From Niabella drilacis (GTDB lineage Bacteria > Bacteroidota > Bacteroidia > Chitinophagales > Chitinophagaceae): 64,000 nt of DNA. The notes under the pieces are model-generated. The model searched no databases. It worked only from the letters and a program-made list of their open reading frames with translations, and was not told the origin of the DNA. Below, in pieces: positions 8,542 through 17,089 of this stretch (positions are counted from its first letter, which is position 1; every line of letters begins with the position of its first letter). The position numbers were made by a program, and so were the translations under genes. Location: NCBI RefSeq assembly GCF_900101395.1, contig NZ_FMZO01000015.1:58507-122506 (forward strand). The letters run 5' to 3'.

Positions 8542-9531
8542 TTATTTCTTCATATACATCACTTCTTTTACCAGTTTCACGGTCCTGGGTACGTCCGGCA
8601 ACGCGGCGGCAACCAGGTTGGGGGCGTAGTGCAGGGGTGCATCCGCAGCAGTGATCCGGCGGATCGGTGCATCCAGGTAGTCAAATGCATCTTTCTGTAC
8701 GCGGTAGGATATTTCTGAAGAGATGGAAGCAAACGGCCATTGTTCTTCCACGATCACCAGCCGGTTTGTTTTACGCACCGAAGCAAGGATTGTATCCATG
8801 TCCAGGGGGCGGATGGTTCTCAGGTCGATCACTTCGGCACTAATGCCTTCTTTTTCCAGCTCCGCAGCAGCACCGAGTGCCACTTTCATCATTTTATTGA
8901 ACGAAATAATGGTTACATCTGTTCCTGCTTTTTTTACATCGGCCTTACCCAGCTCAATGTAATATTCTTCCTCGGGAACCTCCATTTTATCACCATACAT
9001 GGTTTCGCTTTCCATAAACATCACCGGGTCTTCCTCGTAGCGGATGGCTTGTTTTAAAAGTCCTTTGGCGTCGTATGGGTTACTTGGAGAAACTACTTTA
9101 ATACCGGGAATATTTGCATAAAGCGACTCAAATGCGGTAGAGTGTTGTGCGCCCAATTGTCCGGCAGAGCCGTTTCCGCCTCTGAAAACAATAGGGCAGG
9201 ACAGTTGTCCTCCACTCATTGCCAGCATTTTAGAAGCGGTATTTAAAATTTGATCTAATGCCAGCACGGCAAAATTCCAGGTCATAAATTCTACTATGGG
9301 GCGTAAACCGTTTTGAGCGGCTCCTACACCAACAGCAGCAAATCCCAGCTCGGAAATGGGGGTATCGATCACCCTTTTTTCACCAAACTCGGCCAGCATT
9401 CCCTGGCTCACTTTGTAAGCACCATTGTACTCTGCTACTTCCTCGCCCATCAGAAACACGCGTTCATCTCTTCTCATTTCTTCGCTCATTGCCTCTCTGA
9501 GGGCTTCCCTGAAAGCTATACTCCTTGCCAT
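8542..9531 (-). CDS. pdhB: Pyruvate dehydrogenase E1 component, beta subunit
   Basis: 329 residues, full length. It shows the transketolase-type pyrimidine-binding domain (GEEVAEYNGAYKVSQG, conserved Glu for thiamine diphosphate) and the transketolase C-terminal domain (VIDLRTIRPLDMDTI, VVEEQWPFASIS). With the alpha subunit it decarboxylates pyruvate to feed acetyl-CoA production. The alpha subunit gene lies about 44 kb away (53.3 kb), and no E2 or E3 gene is in the window. It has its own -7 element at 9560-9567 on the minus strand. Confidence 0.94.
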   Translation of the reverse strand: MARSIAFREALREAMSEEMRRDERVFLMGEEVAEYNGAYKVSQGMLAEFGEKRVIDTPISELGFAAVGVGAAQNGLRPIVEFMTWNFAVLALDQILNTASKMLAMSGGQLSCPIVFRGGNGSAGQLGAQHSTAFESLYANIPGIKVVSPSNPYDAKGLLKQAIRYEEDPVMFMESETMYGDKMEVPEEEYYIELGKADVKKAGTDVTIISFNKMMKVALGAAAELEKEGISAEVIDLRTIRPLDMDTILASVRKTNRLVIVEEQWPFASISSEISYRVQKDAFDYLDAPIRRITAADAPLHYAPNLVAAALPDVPRTVKLVKEVMYMKK

Positions 9532-9559
9532 ACTTTGTAGATTGTCATTTTAAGAGTGG

Positions 9560-9567
9560 CAAATTTA
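9560..9567 (-). promoter_or_regulatory. -7 promoter element for pdhB
   Basis: The plus strand reads CAAATTTA, i.e. TAAATTTG on the minus strand, matching TAnnTTTG. It lies 28 bases upstream of the pdhB ATG. Confidence 0.55.
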
Positions 9568-9635
9568 AGTGAGATGCGTCAGAATACCAAAGAAGGAAAT
9601 TTGGGATTTGGGAGCTGATCCTTGAAATTTGCAGG

Positions 9636-10613
9636 ATGCAGCATTTTTCGATCATTATTATTGGCGGCGGCCCTATCGGACTGGCCTGTGCCATCGAAGC
9701 ACAAAAAGCGGGAATGGATTATGTGATCCTGGAAAAGGGAAGTCTCGTGAACTCGCTTTATAACTACCCGGTAAATATGACCTTTTTTTCCACATCGGAA
9801 CGGCTGGAGATCGGGGGAGTGCCCTTTGTATCCAATAATCCCAAGCCCACAAGGAACGAAGCGCTGGAATATTACCGCCGGGTTACCGGTTCTTTCAGTC
9901 TGAATATACGGCTGTTTGAAGGTGTGGAGCAGGTTACCCGTACAATGGACCTGTTTGAAGTGATCACGGTTCAGCATACCTATACCGCCGATCATATCAT
10001 TATTGCTACCGGCTTTTATGATATCCCATACCTGCTGAATGTCCCGGGGGAAGAGCTGCCCAAAGTGACCCATTATTATAAAGATCCCCATTATTATGCA
10101 TTCCAGGATGTGGTTGTGGCAGGAGCCATGAATTCGGGCGTGGATGCTGCGCTGGAAACCTGGCGTAAGGGTGCACGGGTTACGATGGTTGTGCGTGGTC
10201 CGGAGATCGGGTCAAGGGTGAAGTACTGGGTGCGGCCGGATATCGAGAACCGCATTAAGGAGGGTTCTATAAAGGCCTTTTTTAACTCCACCATCAGGGA
10301 AATAAGAATGCATGAAGTGGATATTGATACACCGGAGGGACCCGTTACCCTGAAAAATGATTTTGTGATCGCGGCTACCGGTTACCAGCCCAATCTCCGG
10401 TTTTTAGAACAGATCGGCATAGAACTCAGTCATGATGGGGTCCGGTGCCCGGTGCTGGACCCGGGTACCCACGAATCCAGCGTAAAGGGCATTTACCTGG
10501 CGGGCGTCATCTGCGGGGGGATGAACACCCACCGGCTGTTTATTGAAAACTCCCGCGAGCATGCGGTGAAGATTATAAAAGCGATCAGCGACGGGGCAAA
10601 CGCTAAACGCTAA
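9636..10613 (+). CDS. ypdA: YpdA family bacillithiol disulfide reductase
   Basis: 325-residue FAD/NADPH two-dinucleotide-fold flavoprotein. FAD site IIIIGGGPIGLACAIEA at 6-22. NADPH site VVAGAMNSGVDAALE near 161-175, with arginine-rich RGPEIGSRVKYW after it. There is no redox CxxC, as expected for YpdA/Bdr. The family reduces bacillithiol disulfide, so the cell probably makes bacillithiol, which is common in Bacteroidota. It is divergent from pdhB. A near-consensus -7 element (GAAATTTG, 9624-9631) ends four bases before the ATG, suggesting a very short leader. Confidence 0.88.
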   Translation: MQHFSIIIIGGGPIGLACAIEAQKAGMDYVILEKGSLVNSLYNYPVNMTFFSTSERLEIGGVPFVSNNPKPTRNEALEYYRRVTGSFSLNIRLFEGVEQVTRTMDLFEVITVQHTYTADHIIIATGFYDIPYLLNVPGEELPKVTHYYKDPHYYAFQDVVVAGAMNSGVDAALETWRKGARVTMVVRGPEIGSRVKYWVRPDIENRIKEGSIKAFFNSTIREIRMHEVDIDTPEGPVTLKNDFVIAATGYQPNLRFLEQIGIELSHDGVRCPVLDPGTHESSVKGIYLAGVICGGMNTHRLFIENSREHAVKIIKAISDGANAKR

Positions 10614-10701
10614 AGGCAGAATGCTGAACGCTTGTTCCTGGTTTAACGTTGGATTTTGTTTGATATTTGAAGAGCGATCCTATTTACACATTCCCAAATT
10701 T

Positions 10702-11889
10702 TCAAATTATCCGCTCAATCACCATTGCGCTGGCGCCACCGCCGCCATTGCAGATACCGGCAGCTCCATACCGGCCGTTTTGTTGTTTTAATATATGGAT
10801 CAGGGTAACGATGATCCGGGCCCCGCTGGCGCCTAAAGGATGGCCGATGGATACGGCGCCTCCGTTCACGTTCACCTTTTCCGGATCCAGCCTCATACGC
10901 TTTGTATTTTCAATGCCTACGACACTGAATGCTTCATTCAGCTCCCAAAAGTCGATATCCGTCATGTTTAAACCCGCCTTTTCAACTGCTTTGGGAACAG
11001 CAAGGGACGGGGTGGTGGTAAACCATTCGGGCGCCTGCTCAGCATCGGCATAGGCAAGTATTTTGGCCACGGGCTTCAGGCCCAGCTCTTCCGCTTTTGC
11101 CTTGCTCATCAATACCAGGGCGGCGGCCCCGTCGTTCATCGTACTGGCATTGGCCGCTGTAACGGTCCCGTCTTTTTTGAAAGCAGGCTTCAGCGTTGCC
11201 ATTTTATCAAACCTGACATTGAAGGGCTCTTCATCTTTTGAAAAAATAACAGGATCTCCCCTGCGCGAAGGAACTTCAACGGGCACCACTTCATCGTTAA
11301 ATTTTCCGGCTTCCCAGGCCGCCTGGCTCCTGTGATAGCTTTCTGTGGCAAATGCATCCTGATCCGCTCTTGAAATACCGCATTCACCGGCGCATAATTC
11401 GGCCGCCATGCCCATTGCTTCACCGTTGTACACATCGGTGAGTCCATCCTTTGCCAAACCATCAATGGCTACACTATTCCCGTACTTATTGCCCCAGCGC
11501 ATTTTGTCCAGGTAAAACGGAACATTGCTCATACTTTCCATCCCGCCGGCCACTATAACGGCGGCGTCACCCAGAGCAATGCTCTGTGCCGCAACGGCGA
11601 TCGCTTTCATACCGCTGGCACATACTTTATTAATAGTGGTGCAATTAACAGTGTCCGGCAGTCCGGCAAATTTTGCAGCCTGCCTTGCAGGGGCCTGTCC
11701 CAGGTTGGCCTGTAATACAGACCCCATGACCACATCGTCTACCTGCCGGGGTTCAATGCCGGCTTTGGCAAGGGCTCCTTTAATAGCGATGGCGCCCAGC
11801 TGCGTGGCGCTTAGCTCCCTCAGTGCTCCGCCAAAGCTGCCCAGCGGGGTGCGCACAGCTGAAATAATATATACTTCTGTTGGTAACAT
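10702..11889 (-). CDS. Acetyl-CoA C-acetyltransferase (thiolase)
   Basis: 395 residues, standard for degradative/biosynthetic thiolase II. The acyl-enzyme Cys90 sits in [10 protein letters not shown]. The catalytic His lies in [16 protein letters not shown] and the second Cys in [17 protein letters not shown] at the C-terminus. It condenses two acetyl-CoA or cleaves acetoacetyl-CoA, in ketone-body, butyrate or isoleucine-type metabolism. No other acyl-CoA enzymes are adjacent. Its own -7 element is at 11906-11913 on the minus strand. It could be atoB/phaA-like; the physiological direction is unknown. Confidence 0.93.
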   Translation of the reverse strand: MLPTEVYIISAVRTPLGSFGGALRELSATQLGAIAIKGALAKAGIEPRQVDDVVMGSVLQANLGQAPARQAAKFAGLPDTVNCTTINKVCASGMKAIAVAAQSIALGDAAVIVAGGMESMSNVPFYLDKMRWGNKYGNSVAIDGLAKDGLTDVYNGEAMGMAAELCAGECGISRADQDAFATESYHRSQAAWEAGKFNDEVVPVEVPSRRGDPVIFSKDEEPFNVRFDKMATLKPAFKKDGTVTAANASTMNDGAAALVLMSKAKAEELGLKPVAKILAYADAEQAPEWFTTTPSLAVPKAVEKAGLNMTDIDFWELNEAFSVVGIENTKRMRLDPEKVNVNGGAVSIGHPLGASGARIIVTLIHILKQQNGRYGAAGICNGGGGASAMVIERII

Positions 11890-11905
11890 CCTGGATTGTT
11901 TTTAA

Positions 11906-11913
11906 CAAATGTA
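11906..11913 (-). promoter_or_regulatory. -7 promoter element for thiolase gene
   Basis: CAAATGTA on the plus strand is TACATTTG on the minus strand, a perfect TAnnTTTG match 16 bases upstream of the thiolase start. Confidence 0.6.
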
Positions 11914-12140
11914 GGGGATTTTTCTTTTTGTTAACGGTCGTTAGTGCTTTGGGGCGAAGCAGCCCATATAAAATCCGTCTGCCAAACGGGTGCGGGCATT
12001 GAGGATGAAGAATAGCCTCCGGGATATTCCATATAATCAGCAGCTCCATCTTTACATTTTTTTATTTACTATGTTTCATTTTACATATCCCGCAGGGAAG
12101 CTGTATTTTAGCAACGGTCGGATCTGAATTTCTAAAAACA

Positions 12141-13364
12141 ATGATGATGAAGCTTCTATTCTTTAACCTGTTCCTGGTTGCCGCATGTATTTCCTGTGCC
12201 ACTGCACGCATACCTGAACCGCTAACCGGCAGGCATACCGGTATCAAGACCGGCGCGGACCAGACAGAGAGCTATGTTCCGTACCTGGCGGGAAAAAGGG
12301 TGGCAGTACTGGCCAACCCCACTACAAGGATCGGCGACAAGCACCTTGTTGACAGTTTGCTGGCCCGGGGCATAAAGATCGTAAAGGTCTTTGGCCCGGA
12401 GCATGGTTTCCGCGGCGACGCAGATGCCGGTGCGTCCGTTAATGATGCGATAGATACAAAAACGGGGATCCCGGTGATCTCCCTGTACGGGAAAAAGAGC
12501 AAGCCTTCTAAAGAGGACCTGGCCGACGTGGATATTATGATCTTTGATGTACAGGACGTAGGTACCCGGTTTTATACCTATATCAATGTAATGGGGCGCA
12601 TCATGGAGGCCTGTGCCGAAAATAATAAAGAGCTGCTGATCCTGGACCGGCCTAACCCGAACGGGTACCTGGTAGACGGACCCGTACTGGATATGCGGCT
12701 GAAATCAGGCATCGGGGCTTACCCGATACCTATTGCCCATGGACTGACCATTGGAGAGCTGGCACAAATGATCAACGGGGAAGGATGGCTGCCCGGTAAA
12801 ATGAAGGCGAGGATCAAAATCATACCGGTGGCCCATTATACGCATGACGAGCCATACACGTTGCCGGTGGCTCCGTCTCCCAACCTGAATACCCGGCAAA
12901 GCATTTTATTATATCCTTCGCTCTGTCTTTTTGAAGGAACCATTATCAGCCAGGGGCGCGGTACCTATTATCCCTTTACAGTGCTGGGCGCTCCGGCGCT
13001 GAAGGGACGGTATGATTTCTCCTTTACACCGGTTGGCATTAAAGGAATGAGCGCTACACCATTGCATAAAGATCAGACCTGTTATGGACTGGATCTGCGG
13101 AAATATGATATGTCGGAACTGATCCGAAAACGCCAGATCAATATCAGCTGGCTGATCGATCTGTACAAGGCTTACCCCGATCGTTCAAAGTTCTTCGACA
13201 GGACACAAAGCAACCAGATGGGGGATATCGATAAACTGGCGGGCGTTTATGATTTTAAAAAACAGGTCATGGAGGGCAAACCGGAAGCCGAGATCCGTAA
13301 AAGTTGGGAACCGGGTTTAGCGGCCTACAGGAAGATGCGGAAACAGTATTTACTGTATCCGTAA
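12141..13364 (+). CDS. namZ: DUF1343 lipoprotein, exo-beta-N-acetylmuramidase NamZ-like
   Basis: 407 residues. It starts with a hydrophobic signal and a cysteine-containing stretch (LVAACISCAT) fitting a lipoprotein. The body has DUF1343 hallmarks: VAVLANPTTRIGDKHLVDSL, FGPEHGFRGDADAG, VDIMIFDVQDVGTRFYTYI and LLILDRPNPNG. DUF1343 proteins such as Bacillus NamZ/YbbC remove terminal N-acetylmuramic acid from peptidoglycan fragments, so a periplasmic muropeptide-salvage role is likely. It is a single gene, with a promoter-like TATTTTAG (one mismatch to the -7 consensus) about 35 bases upstream. The start is chosen for the signal peptide; any of the first three Met codons could serve. Confidence 0.88.
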   Translation: MMMKLLFFNLFLVAACISCATARIPEPLTGRHTGIKTGADQTESYVPYLAGKRVAVLANPTTRIGDKHLVDSLLARGIKIVKVFGPEHGFRGDADAGASVNDAIDTKTGIPVISLYGKKSKPSKEDLADVDIMIFDVQDVGTRFYTYINVMGRIMEACAENNKELLILDRPNPNGYLVDGPVLDMRLKSGIGAYPIPIAHGLTIGELAQMINGEGWLPGKMKARIKIIPVAHYTHDEPYTLPVAPSPNLNTRQSILLYPSLCLFEGTIISQGRGTYYPFTVLGAPALKGRYDFSFTPVGIKGMSATPLHKDQTCYGLDLRKYDMSELIRKRQINISWLIDLYKAYPDRSKFFDRTQSNQMGDIDKLAGVYDFKKQVMEGKPEAEIRKSWEPGLAAYRKMRKQYLLYP

Positions 13365-13619
13365 TAGCGGATGTGGCGGTTTATTTCACGCAACGACGCC
13401 AGGGAGCAAGGCGCAGGGGGTAATCCTTTTCCCGCTGATATTTCTGCGCTGTCTGTGTAAAAAATCTGGGTGGATCTGCTAGAAAGGCCCCCTGCTGATG
13501 AGTTTCGCAGATCTTCCGGAAAGGTCGCTACGGCTTCACCGCATTTCAGTGTTTCCTCAGGGCCTCTGTGGCAATCGTTCTCCCCCGGCAATACAAAAAC
13601 CGAAATCAAAAATTTTATG

Positions 13620-13627
13620 TACGTTTG
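13620..13627 (+). promoter_or_regulatory. -7 promoter element for DUF3822-rsmD operon
   Basis: TACGTTTG matches TAnnTTTG and lies 21 bases before the GTG start at 13649. Confidence 0.6.
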
Positions 13628-13648
13628 CCTCCTTAATAATAAAAGCAA

Positions 13649-14461
13649 GTGCAGCCGCGATTTGAAATAAACGGAACATATTTTTTAGACCCTGAAAACA
13701 GCGTTTTGGCTATCCAGGCCGGACCCGGGTACCTGGCCTATGCAGTTTGCGACGCCCTGGGTTCAAAACTGGGAATGCTGAAATGGTATACGGCCGCAAC
13801 AGATGACCTGGCAGGTATATTGAAGGACATCCCCGGGGTGCAGGACCCGTTGCAAAAAAAGATCATCGCTTTTGATTTTCCGGCCTATACGCTGCTGCCG
13901 GCCGAACTGAACCAGGGTGATAACAGCGCCTTGCTGCACCTGGCAGGGGCCGATCCGCAGGATCATATTTTAAACGAGTATGTAGGAACAGATATTGCGC
14001 TGAACTATTCGGTGCCGTTTACCTTGCTGAACCTGTGCATCCATCACATCCCGGGTGCTTCTTACTGGCACCTGCAAAAGATCCGTATTGCGGAGGTGCT
14101 GGGTGACCGTGCCGGTTCGGTTATGGATGTTAATATTATTGATCACAGGTTTTCTGTAGTAGCGGCTAAGGACGGAGGCCTGCTCCTGGCGCAGCATTAT
14201 ACCTACCGCGCACCGGAGGATGTGCTGTTTTACCTGCTTAAAATCGCCGAGGTTTACGGGCTTGCGCAAACAGAACTGCAGTTGAATATATCCGGGCTTA
14301 TTGATGCGGATGCACAGCTTTATAAAATGCTGTACGCTTATTTTCTGAATATCCGGTTAATGAATGCCGGCTGGGCAGAAGAGCCGGCACTGGCTTACCC
14401 GGCGCACTATTTCACTACTTTAAAACAGGTTGCCCTATGCGAATTATCGCCGGTGATTTAG
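13649..14461 (+). CDS. DUF3822 family protein
   Basis: 270 residues, GTG start placed 21 bases after a perfect -7 element. It belongs to the Bacteroidota-specific DUF3822 family, whose fold resembles the actin/ASKHA or pilus-assembly ATPase group but whose function is unknown. No catalytic motif is obvious. Its 3' end overlaps rsmD by 25 bases, the usual neighbour of this family in the phylum, so it probably belongs with RNA modification or ribosome biogenesis by association only. Confidence 0.82.
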   Translation: MQPRFEINGTYFLDPENSVLAIQAGPGYLAYAVCDALGSKLGMLKWYTAATDDLAGILKDIPGVQDPLQKKIIAFDFPAYTLLPAELNQGDNSALLHLAGADPQDHILNEYVGTDIALNYSVPFTLLNLCIHHIPGASYWHLQKIRIAEVLGDRAGSVMDVNIIDHRFSVVAAKDGGLLLAQHYTYRAPEDVLFYLLKIAEVYGLAQTELQLNISGLIDADAQLYKMLYAYFLNIRLMNAGWAEEPALAYPAHYFTTLKQVALCELSPVI

Positions 14462-14985
14462 GAGGAAGAAAGATCCATCCCCCTGCAAAGATGCCCTATA
14501 CCCGGCCTACTACGGATGTAGCTAAGGAAGGACTTTTTAACGTATTGCAGCACCGGATCGACTTTGAGGGAATCAAGACGCTTGACCTGTTTGGGGGCAC
14601 CGGCAGTATCAGTTACGAGCTGGCCAGCAGGGGCGCAGGGGATCTGACTATTGTCGAAAAGGACAATGCTATGTTCGAATTTATAAAAAAAACAGCGGCT
14701 TCCCTGAAGATTGAAAACATTAAATTTATAAAAATGGATGTTTTCAAATACCTGGAAACCTGTAATACTTCTTATGATTTTATTTTTGCCGGGCCGCCTT
14801 ATGCACTCACTGCTATTGACGAGCTTCCGAAAATCATTATCGGAAAACAATTGCTGAAAGAAAACGGATGGTTTGTGCTGGAACACACGCCCCGTAATGA
14901 TTATAAGCAATTTGAAAAATACAGCTTTGAAAAAAATTATGGCACCACTATTTTTTCTGTATTTATAAACAGGCTGGGTGTTTAA
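14437..14985 (+). CDS. rsmD: 16S rRNA (guanine966-N2)-methyltransferase RsmD
   Basis: 182 residues. It starts MRIIAGDLGGRKI, the typical RsmD opening, followed by RPTTDVAKEGLFNVL and SAM motif I LDLFGGTGSISYE. Motif IV, which is normally (D/N)PP(Y/F), reads FAGPPYAL, with Gly in place of the acidic residue. It methylates G966 of 16S rRNA during 30S assembly. The gene overlaps DUF3822 by 25 bases and is co-transcribed with it. The Gly substitution may be a lineage variant or may weaken catalysis. Confidence 0.9.
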   Translation: MRIIAGDLGGRKIHPPAKMPYTRPTTDVAKEGLFNVLQHRIDFEGIKTLDLFGGTGSISYELASRGAGDLTIVEKDNAMFEFIKKTAASLKIENIKFIKMDVFKYLETCNTSYDFIFAGPPYALTAIDELPKIIIGKQLLKENGWFVLEHTPRNDYKQFEKYSFEKNYGTTIFSVFINRLGV

Positions 14986-15072
14986 GGCGGAAGAGGGCTT
15001 ACTACCAATGGATCTGCCTGGATACTGCATGCGTAACTCTCGCTAAGAAGCGCTTCCTGGTTCAATCCTGAC

Positions 15073-15137
15073 GATTGCTATAAACACAACGCTCCTCCGG
15101 AGTGGATTAATGCTGCCATCAGATGTGTTTGCGTTGC
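15073..15137 (+). repeat. Partial copy of the MITE-like element (right end)
   Basis: Runs from CTATAAACACAACGCTCC to GATGTGTTTGCG and matches the last 60-odd bases of the full element that follows, including the palindromic GCTCCTCCGGAG and the right terminal repeat. It is probably an older insertion, truncated at its left end, lying head to tail with the full copy. Confidence 0.65.
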
Positions 15138-15147
15138 AGTGGGAGGC

Positions 15148-15395
15148 GGGGCAAATGCATCTCAATCCGGTGAAAAGAGGGCAAGCCGGAACGGGATCAG
15201 GCACTGGAAGTGCCTCGTGTTTGTAGCAGGGTATTCAAGAGAAGATCCCGGCTCCTGCAGGAGCCGCGTAACATTGTCCGGGCAAAACCAACACGAGGCT
15301 CCCAGGGGAGCCCGGTTGATGAAACCGTTCGCATTTGTTATAAATACAACGTTGCCCCGGAGCGGATCAATATTGCAACCGGATGTGTTTGCCCC
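15148..15395 (+). mobile_element. MITE-like non-autonomous element, copy A (248 bp)
   Basis: Bounded by imperfect terminal inverted repeats, GGGGCAAATGCATC on the left and GATGTGTTTGCCCC on the right. It aligns along its whole length with the inverse-oriented copy at 57962-58202. Internal palindromes are in the same order: GGCACTggaAGTGCC, GGCTCCTGCAGGAGCC and GGCTCCCagGGGAGCC, with spacers such as GTGTTTGTAGCA. It codes for nothing convincing. No target duplication remains, so this copy is the older one. It fills most of the space between rsmD and the 5-FCL gene. Confidence 0.75.
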
Positions 15396-15438
15396 GGCTC
15401 ATTACCTGTTTCTTAGCGGTTTTTCAGTATTTTTACGA

Positions 15439-16008
15439 ATGCTAAAGTCGGAGGCAAGAACAGCATATCTGGAAAAGCGTGCCCGGATCACATTAAAACA
15501 ACAGGCAATCTGGGACGACCTGCTGCTGATACAGGTGCAGCAGTTACCCCTGCCGCCTTTGCATGCCGTATTCAGTTATGCCGCTATCGAACGGCGCAAG
15601 GAGATCAGCACCGATGCGATCTTAAGTTATCTTGAATTCCGGAATCCCGGCATGCAGGTAGCATACCCGGTTTATGATGCTCCCACTTCCCTGATGAAGG
15701 CGGTTTGGGTAGATGACAATACTTTATTTGGAGTGAATGAATTCGGCATCAGCGAGCCGCTGGAAGGGCCTGTTGCGGAACCAGCAGAGCTGGACCTGGT
15801 CTTTGTACCGCTGTTATGTTTTGATGAACGCGGATACAGGGTCGGATATGGAAAGGGCGTGTACGACCGGTACCTGAAGGAAGTGCGTCAGGAAGCCCTG
15901 CTGGTTGGGTTAAGTTATTTTGAACCGGTTCCGCAGATTGCCGATACCGATAAATTTGATGTACCTTTAAATTATTGTATCACGCCGCAGCGGATTTATG
16001 AGTTTTAA
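15439..16008 (+). CDS. 5-formyltetrahydrofolate cyclo-ligase
   Basis: 189 residues. The ATG at 15439 gives MLKSEARTAYLEKR and the usual family length. The open frame runs 100 codons further upstream, but that part is the MITE-like repeat. It converts 5-formyl-THF to methenyl-THF using ATP. The signature is visible near the C-terminus as VPLLCFDERGYRVGYGKGVYDRYL, the conserved GxGxGxYDR block in slightly altered form (GYGKGVYDR). It overlaps the lpxK start by 11 bases, so the two are translationally coupled. Confidence 0.92.
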   Translation: MLKSEARTAYLEKRARITLKQQAIWDDLLLIQVQQLPLPPLHAVFSYAAIERRKEISTDAILSYLEFRNPGMQVAYPVYDAPTSLMKAVWVDDNTLFGVNEFGISEPLEGPVAEPAELDLVFVPLLCFDERGYRVGYGKGVYDRYLKEVRQEALLVGLSYFEPVPQIADTDKFDVPLNYCITPQRIYEF

Positions 16009-17089
16009 GAACGTTATCAAAAAAAAGAACAGACTACTATTACCCATCTCGTGGCTCTATGTTGCAGGCGTTCGTATTTTCAGCTTTTTATATGATTCGG
16101 GCATAAAGAAAAGCCGCGCATACCCGCTCCCGGTTATCTGCGTCGGGAACCTTTCAGTGGGAGGAACCGGCAAATCCCCGATGGTGGAGTACCTGGTCCG
16201 TTTGCTCAGGGACCAGTATCGCCTGGCAACTGTCAGCCGGGGATATGGCCGCAAAACAAAGGGCTTCCTGCTGGCCGGCAACGGCGCTACGGCTGCGATG
16301 ATTGGTGATGAGCCTCTGCAGTTTCATACAAACTTTCCGGATATCACCGTTGTTGTTTCAGAAAAGAGAGCAGTGGCCATCGAAACATTGCTCCGCACGG
16401 TCAACCCCGGGGTTATCATACTGGATGATGCTTTTCAGCACCGGGCCGTTACAGCAGGCTTTAATATTGTGCTGACGGCCTATGACAATCGTTTTCCAAC
16501 GGATGATTACCTGCCGGCGGGGCAGTTGAGAGACCTCCGGTCGCACTATAAAAGAGCCGATTGCATCGTGGTAACCAAATGCCCGGCTGATCTTACGATC
16601 AGAGAGCAACAGGAGATTACCCGTGAAATAAGGCCCCTGCCGGAGCAACAGCTGTTTTTCGCTTCCCTGCAGTATGGAACACCGTACCCGGTTTTTGACG
16701 GGCAGGAATGGGCGCCGGATCGTATTAACACCCTGCTGCTGGTAACCGGTATTGCCAACCCGGAGCCCCTGAGAAAAGAGCTGGACCGGTACGGCAAAGA
16801 GATCCGGGAGTTTTATTTTGAGGATCATTATGATTTCAAAGAACAGGATATTGCCCGGCTGCTGGCGGCTTATGCAGCCTTTAAGGCAGGCACAGCCGCT
16901 ATTATAACCACCGAGAAGGACCGGGCGCGGCTTGTCAGGTTCAGGGAACAGTTGCAGCGGATCGCATTGTTTGCTTTACCGGTACAGCATTGCTTTTTGT
17001 TGGATGAGAGCGAAAAATTCGATACCTTGATCAGGAAATTTATTCAAAACTTTGAAAAACCGCATACGCTTATATGGCAAAAAAAATAA
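15998..17089 (+). CDS. lpxK: Tetraacyldisaccharide 4'-kinase LpxK
   Basis: 363 residues. Inner-membrane enzyme that phosphorylates the 4' position of the lipid A disaccharide. It shows an N-terminal membrane anchor helix (residues about 12-28), Walker A SVGGTGKSP (about 55-63), the family motif ILDDAFQHR and ITTEKDRARL near the C-terminus. It proves a Gram-negative outer membrane with lipid A. It overlaps the 5-FCL gene upstream and rnr downstream (16 bases), forming a tight operon. Confidence 0.95.
   Translation: MSFKNVIKKKNRLLLPISWLYVAGVRIFSFLYDSGIKKSRAYPLPVICVGNLSVGGTGKSPMVEYLVRLLRDQYRLATVSRGYGRKTKGFLLAGNGATAAMIGDEPLQFHTNFPDITVVVSEKRAVAIETLLRTVNPGVIILDDAFQHRAVTAGFNIVLTAYDNRFPTDDYLPAGQLRDLRSHYKRADCIVVTKCPADLTIREQQEITREIRPLPEQQLFFASLQYGTPYPVFDGQEWAPDRINTLLLVTGIANPEPLRKELDRYGKEIREFYFEDHYDFKEQDIARLLAAYAAFKAGTAAIITTEKDRARLVRFREQLQRIALFALPVQHCFLLDESEKFDTLIRKFIQNFEKPHTLIWQKK

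Noticed and set aside
15055..15080. tRNA-like GGTTCAATCC sequence
   Set aside because: No acceptor stem or anticodon arm could be found around it; it belongs to the edge of the repeat region.
15210..15416. Two similar short frames starting MPRV (15.2 kb plus strand, 58 kb minus strand)
   Set aside because: The likeness comes from the shared repeat DNA; the frames have no start signal, no conserved protein character and differ by many non-synonymous changes.
15139..15438. Long in-frame N-terminal extension of the 5-FCL gene
   Set aside because: It lies inside the MITE-like repeat; from ATG 15439 the protein has the normal family length and start.
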